A stretch of DNA of 8,942 bases from Thermoplasmata archaeon (GTDB lineage Archaea > Thermoplasmatota > Thermoplasmata > Thermoplasmatales > Thermoplasmataceae): positions 1-8,942 of the forward strand of contig JAJZXP010000472.1 in assembly GCA_021806345.1 (NCBI GenBank). Reading direction: 5' to 3'. A program made the position numbers and the translations under genes. Below, one piece after another: positions 5,570-8,942 of this stretch (the first letter of the stretch is position 1; every line of letters starts with the position of its first letter). The notes beneath the pieces were generated by a model that was not told the DNA's origin, did no database searches, and saw only the letters and a list, made by a program, of their open reading frames with translations.

Positions 5570-6438
5570 ATGTATTTCGTCGGCAGTAATCGCAGATAGG
5601 GCTGGTATAACCGGTCCCTTGTGGATCGGGTATATTATCTCTTGAATCCGGGATTCCTGCAGCACTGAAGAATTCTACTTGAAGAGATCAACCGCGGGAA
5701 GAGGGGGAAGACCCTTCAAGACGCCCAGTGTATTCATCCTCTTTCCCGCAAAGATCAGGGCAATGTTCTGAGTTCCGATCAGGACATTGCAGTCGCTGGC
5801 AAGGATCATATCATCCGCAACCAGTATACCAGTTCCGTCATATTCCAGAATTTTCAAGAGAATCAGGTGCATGAATCCCGTTCTCGATCAGATTACAGGA
5901 TGGGTTGCCGGTGCTATAGACTCCTCTGGCTTTAAGATTACCATACGCGGTGACTAACTGGAATCGAAGTGGAAGAAGAAACGGAAGGGATGAAGTAAAC
6001 TCTGTACTGGATTCAATTATACTCAGACAACATGAGCATGGCAACGACTCACTGCATGGAAGGAAACTTCTTGAGAAGGTTGCCGGAAGCTCGAGGAAAC
6101 TGTTTGGGGACGAGGCGTACGACAGCAAGGGAATCCACAACACATTGATCGGGAACGTGTTGAGGGCAATAATATCGCCGAGGAGGAACAATTCCACGCA
6201 GTCCAATGGATCTCCGGCAAGGGCCAGGGTTGTCAGGCGGATGAGGAAGATCGGAGAGGAACATGGAAAGAAGGAAAATGAGTACGGGAAACGCTGGATT
6301 GTGGAAATTTACTTCTCTGGATTAAAGAGAAGCATGGGTGAGGTGATCAAGGCTACAAAGCCTGACAATATCGCTCAGGAAAAAGCCATGAAGGTTGTCT
6401 CGAACAACGAAACGAGACACATGACAGAGGCTTACTGA
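5570..6438 (+). pseudogene. IS5-family (DDE_Tnp_1) transposase, multiply disrupted
   Basis: Once a full transposase of about 290 codons. The N-terminus begins at ATG 5570, 7 nt after AGGAG, and reads WYNRSLVDR then INRGKRG. An extra G in the run 5703-5707 moves the frame to GRPFKTPSVFILF and SYSRIFKRI, then AIDSSGFKITIRGD (first catalytic D, 5919-5921) and KWKKKRKG. A further frame change with lost sequence near 6000-6030 leads to the last block: FGDEAYDSK (second D, 6109-6111), then GSPARARVVR and YGKRWIVEIYFSGLKR (catalytic E, 6304-6306), ending RHMTEAY. Stops lie at 5597 (TAG), 5666 (TGA), 5769 (TGA), 5955 (TAA) and 5991 (TGA). The first residues of the catalytic motifs survive, but no full protein can be made. 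Confidence 0.88.
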
Positions 6439-6464
6439 TTTAGGAAACACACTTTCCTTAGACA
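6438..6464 (-). repeat. IS5-like right terminal inverted repeat
   Basis: ATTTAGGAAACACA (6438-6451) overlaps the transposase stop by one base and is the exact complement of 5464-5477. The outer segment to 6464 ends in AGACA, matching TGTCT at 5450. Confidence 0.7.
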
Positions 6465-6466
6465 CA

Positions 6467-6475
6467 AAATTTAAA
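6467..6475 (+). promoter_or_regulatory. Likely TATA box for the methyltransferase gene
   Basis: AATTTAAAC-type sequence just outside the IS5-like end. A start site about 25 nt downstream (near 6497) would give a short leader containing the GGTGAT ribosome site (6508-6513). Confidence 0.45.
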
Positions 6476-6507
6476 CCAGATATGATAATAAGAAGAAGTC
6501 TATAAAA

Positions 6508-6513
6508 GGTGAT
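6508..6513 (+). promoter_or_regulatory. Shine-Dalgarno site pointing to a CTG start
   Basis: GGTGAT, a strong archaeal ribosome-binding sequence, 3 nt before CTG 6517. The next NTG start in frame, GTG 6565, is 51 nt away and has no such site near it. Confidence 0.55.
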
Positions 6514-6516
6514 AAC

Positions 6517-7866
6517 CTGGAAAATTCTATAGCAAGCGAAATTAAACACAGAAGAACTTTCGGAGTGCACCTCACTTCAATAAACATCTTTAATGATCAT
6601 ATACTCCCAAAACTGAATGGGAAGCTGAATGATTATATTTGGGTGGATCTATTCTGTGGCGAAGGCAGTCTAATACTCCCTATCCTAAATAGCATACCCG
6701 ATGATCAAAGAGAACATTTCTTCGAGCGCAGAATCTTCCTATTTGACATTCAAGAGAAGATGGTGGAAAAGACTATTGAAAATGCAGTTGGTTATGGAAT
6801 ATCCAGAAAAACAGCAGAGAAGAATGTCAGAGTAAAGGATACTTTAAGCGAATTTCCAACCTCATTAAGAGAAAACCGCAATAAAATATACCACATTACG
6901 AATCCGCCATATCTGTACGTTGGATATATTGCGAAACATAGGGAAAATAGTGGTCAGCTAAAGTACTTCACCGGAGTTAATTCTGGCCTACAGGATTTGT
7001 ATCAGTTAGCCCTAATAAACGACCTAAGGAACGAGATATCACAAATGGTCTACATTATTCCTTCTAACTTCCTCTTTGGGCACTCAGTCTCCAACATGAT
7101 CAGGCAATTATTTCTTAAATATTATACTATAACTGATGCTATAATTTTTGAAAGAAGGATTTTTGAAAATACAGGAACGAACGTAGTAATCTGCTTCTTT
7201 CAAAGAACTGGTGTGCTGAACAAGACGATAGATTTCCAGGCGATGAAGATTAATTCGAGAACGATAATTCGTAAGTATAAACTCTCAGAAAAGAATAACT
7301 ACAGAGCGGGGGATGAATTCGAAGAATATGTTAAGGCTAACAAGAAGAACATACTGAAAGTCAGCTATTATTTGACTATACAAGAAATAGATGCTAACCG
7401 TGGGAATAATAGGGTTGTCCTTTTGGATTCTAAGGAGTATACTGGAAGTAGATATGTTTCAAGGGAATTTTTAGTAAACGATAAGTTGTTATCGAAGATA
7501 AAGTCTAATCCCCTTTATATTAGGACCGTAGATACAGGGGGGATAGGGGGAAAAGCTGGTCTTTATTTAATTAAAGATGCATTCGACGCTGACGGAATAT
7601 TTGTGAGTGGCAACACCTATAGAACTAACCCAATACAGGTATTCATTGAACCTACATTAACGAGAGTACAGTCAATGGAGATCCAAAATCACTTCAACGC
7701 TGTTCTGAATGAACTCCGGGAAAGAACAGATAGCGAATTCATGACAACTTACAAATATAGTGAGAATGGAAAGTATACCAGAAAATATCTCGGCCTGAGT
7801 CAGGCAAAGGCGATACTTGAGACTTTGCAACCATCAAATATCAAAAGGATTCAACAAACTCTTTAA
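6517..7866 (+). CDS. DNA N6-adenine methyltransferase of a type II R-M system (gamma class, M.TaqI-like)
   Basis: Transfers methyl groups from S-adenosylmethionine to adenine in the recognition site, protecting host DNA. In a 449-aa frame, motif X (FGVHLTS) lies at residues 15-21, motif I (DLFCGEG) at 44-50, an acidic motif II residue at D77 (FDIQ) and motif IV NPPY at 129-132. NPPY with this motif order is the gamma class of adenine enzymes. The C-terminal third is probably the target-recognition domain, and the length is close to M.TaqI (421 aa). The start is unusual: GTG 6565 would cut through motif X, the frame is open back to 6475, and the only NTG codon upstream is CTG 6517, 3 nt after GGTGAT. 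The 3' end overlaps the convergent endonuclease gene by 26 nt. Specificity cannot be read from the sequence. Confidence 0.9.
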   Translation: MENSIASEIKHRRTFGVHLTSINIFNDHILPKLNGKLNDYIWVDLFCGEGSLILPILNSIPDDQREHFFERRIFLFDIQEKMVEKTIENAVGYGISRKTAEKNVRVKDTLSEFPTSLRENRNKIYHITNPPYLYVGYIAKHRENSGQLKYFTGVNSGLQDLYQLALINDLRNEISQMVYIIPSNFLFGHSVSNMIRQLFLKYYTITDAIIFERRIFENTGTNVVICFFQRTGVLNKTIDFQAMKINSRTIIRKYKLSEKNNYRAGDEFEEYVKANKKNILKVSYYLTIQEIDANRGNNRVVLLDSKEYTGSRYVSREFLVNDKLLSKIKSNPLYIRTVDTGGIGGKAGLYLIKDAFDADGIFVSGNTYRTNPIQVFIEPTLTRVQSMEIQNHFNAVLNELRERTDSEFMTTYKYSENGKYTRKYLGLSQAKAILETLQPSNIKRIQQTL

Positions 7867-8629
7867 ATATGAGGCTAGTCATTATATTAAGTTTCTCCCT
7901 TTTTTGTATTTTTTCCAGATATGCACCATTAAACCATACAACGCCATCCAAAACTGCGGCGGAATAGACATCCTTTTCGTTCTGATTCAATTCAGCAACT
8001 TCAAGGGCTACGTCCAACTGATTAGTCTGAGTTCCACCATATGTCGTAATGAATTTCGCTTCCCCGATACAAAATTTTCTCCCCTTCCTAAAAACAAAAT
8101 CTATTCCTTTCTTCGTGTCACCAAGTTCGAACCCGAGTTTTTTATTCGCGTATTCCTTTAGCCTTACGTCATTTCCGTCCAAGAAGCACAGGCCCGACTC
8201 ACTCTTTTCAAGGAAATCCGTTGTTCCTCTAAATTCATATTCTTGAGACCTTAGCCAATTTCTGAAGGAACTACCCATCTGTCTGCTGTGTGCTTTAGGG
8301 CTCTGAGCCAACGAGACTAGGTCTTTATAGCCAATTGCCTGCAATGTTTTACCGATCCTATTTGCTGTTTCTGGATTTTTAATAATTTGTTCAGATTCGG
8401 CTCTTAGAATTCCAATATACGGATCATCAATAGGAAACTTTTCAAGGTCTAAAAGCACCTTAATCAAACTGGGATTAGAATGACTTTCTAACGCTTCTTT
8501 TATCTCTTTAAGCGTTTCTTCTGGAATTGTCCTCAGATCGTTTGAGTTAATTGGATACACAGCTTGCAATTTGTCCAAATAGCCTTTTGCATTAGCAATT
8601 TCGATGCTTTTCTGAATCCAATTAGTCAT
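7841..8629 (-). CDS. Type II restriction endonuclease, PD-(D/E)XK superfamily
   Basis: 262 aa, soluble, probably the cutting partner of the adjacent methyltransferase. The N-terminal half (1-115) is helical and charged. The catalytic core is GIDFVFRKGRKF then IGEAKF, giving D177 and E190-x-K192, followed by TTYGGTQTNQ (195-204), a glycine/glutamine-rich segment seen after the active site in several type II enzymes. The C-terminus has alternating strands and helices (VYSAAVLDGVVWFNG). ATG 8629 is preferred: CTTTATC lies about 27 nt upstream, so the gene may be leaderless. I cannot name the family or recognition site. Opposite orientation to the methyltransferase means separate promoters. It could also be a solitary nuclease, but the paired layout makes R-M much more likely. 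Confidence 0.85.
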   Translation of the reverse strand: MTNWIQKSIEIANAKGYLDKLQAVYPINSNDLRTIPEETLKEIKEALESHSNPSLIKVLLDLEKFPIDDPYIGILRAESEQIIKNPETANRIGKTLQAIGYKDLVSLAQSPKAHSRQMGSSFRNWLRSQEYEFRGTTDFLEKSESGLCFLDGNDVRLKEYANKKLGFELGDTKKGIDFVFRKGRKFCIGEAKFITTYGGTQTNQLDVALEVAELNQNEKDVYSAAVLDGVVWFNGAYLEKIQKREKLNIMTSLIFKEFVESF

Positions 8630-8653
8630 AATTTGATAAACCCAACAATGAGA

Positions 8654-8660
8654 TAAAGCT
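8654..8660 (-). promoter_or_regulatory. Possible TATA box for the endonuclease gene
   Basis: On the minus strand the sequence reads GCTTTATC, centred about 27 nt before ATG 8629. It is a weak match, chosen on spacing. Confidence 0.35.
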
Positions 8661-8673
8661 TACTGTTCTTTTC

Positions 8674-8942
8674 TTAAAAATAACCAAATTCTTGAAAATT
8701 TCTTGAGTCGGCCACAGTGTCCCAACCAACATATACAGATATATCACCACGCACCCTTTTCCCATAACTAATTTATCGTGTTAACTCGGTCACCGAATTT
8801 CCTTTATTGATCGCAACTGAAATGAAGCCGGTATGGATGAGGCCACTGCTGTCCGGTCTTGTTGATCCAGCTCTTACTATGATCTTTCTCAATTCCAGCT
8901 CTACTGTCTCCAGGATCGTGAAACCGACATTCACTGCATCCG
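8674..8942 (-). pseudogene. 3' part of an unidentified gene, with an in-frame ochre codon
   Basis: The gene enters from the right edge on the minus strand. 55 codons read cleanly (DAVNVGFTILETVELELRK, then SGLIHTGFISVAINKG) down to TAA 8773-8775. The same frame then continues for 32 more protein-like codons (SYGKRVRGDISVYVGWDTV) to TAA 8674-8676. Either the gene truly ends at 8773 and the rest is chance, or a sense codon has become TAA and this is a pseudogene. The G+C content of the edge part is higher than that of the nearby spacer, which supports coding. No family recognised. It runs in the same direction as the endonuclease gene, which starts 44 nt after the second stop. Confidence 0.5.

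Larger units (their letters stand above)
5450..6464 (+). mobile_element. IS5-like insertion sequence, degenerate
   Basis: About 1.0 kb. The ends share a perfect 14-bp inverted repeat, TGTGTTTCCTAAAT (5464-5477) and its complement (6438-6451). A looser repeat extends outward to TGTCT at 5450 and its complement at 6464. The transposase fills the interior but carries five stops and at least two frame changes. The outer limits are uncertain: the element could instead be 5464-6451. It lies directly upstream of the methyltransferase promoter. Confidence 0.8.

Noticed and set aside
5675..5872. 65-codon minus-strand frame inside the IS5-like element
   Set aside because: The plus strand here carries recognisable transposase blocks (GRPFKTPSVF, SYSRIFKRI), so this is their shadow.
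8622..8765. 47-codon minus-strand frame before the endonuclease
   Set aside because: It has no family resemblance and no helix-turn-helix that would make it an R-M controller, and it competes with a more protein-like frame in the same bases.
1..8942. CRISPR array or long tandem repeats
   Set aside because: No regularly spaced repeats were seen anywhere in the window.

Overview
The window looks archaeal, most likely a Thermoplasmatales-type genome (Thermoplasma, Ferroplasma or Cuniculiplasma relatives). Four things point there: a tRNA-Tyr with a C1:G72 acceptor pair, an intron after position 37 and no encoded CCA; AT-rich TATA boxes about 25-30 nt upstream of start codons (leaderless genes); GGTGAT/GAGGTG ribosome-binding sites; and two transposases whose motifs recall archaeal insertion sequences. 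The genus is inference from reading, not from a search.

Layout. 25-126: intron-containing tRNA-Tyr. 127-794: no intact gene, but a possible decayed minus-strand reading frame (252-617). 795-2052: an IS3-family element with 13-bp-matching terminal inverted repeats, a readable orfA and an orfB broken by an amber codon and a late frameshift. 2120-2440: a small winged-helix protein. 2461-3198 (minus): a two-helix membrane protein with a soluble C-terminal domain. 3353-4760: two plus-strand genes 4 nt apart, a NYN/PIN-like nuclease and a polytopic membrane protein. 4969-5271 (minus): a 100-codon reading frame with its own TATA box but an internal ochre codon. 5450-6464: an IS5-like element with matching ends and a heavily decayed transposase. 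6517-7866 and 7841-8629: a restriction-modification pair, with a gamma-class adenine methyltransferase and a PD-(D/E)XK endonuclease converging tail to tail and overlapping by 26 nt. 8674-8942 (minus): the 3' part of a gene leaving the window, with an in-frame ochre codon.

How it fits together. This is an accessory region where two decaying insertion sequences surround immunity-type genes. The R-M pair is the clearest functional unit. The NYN nuclease plus membrane protein, divergent from a second membrane protein whose soluble domain resembles a degenerate restriction-endonuclease fold, is the best candidate for an undescribed module, possibly membrane-linked RNA or DNA surveillance. That role is inferred only from domain content and neighbours.
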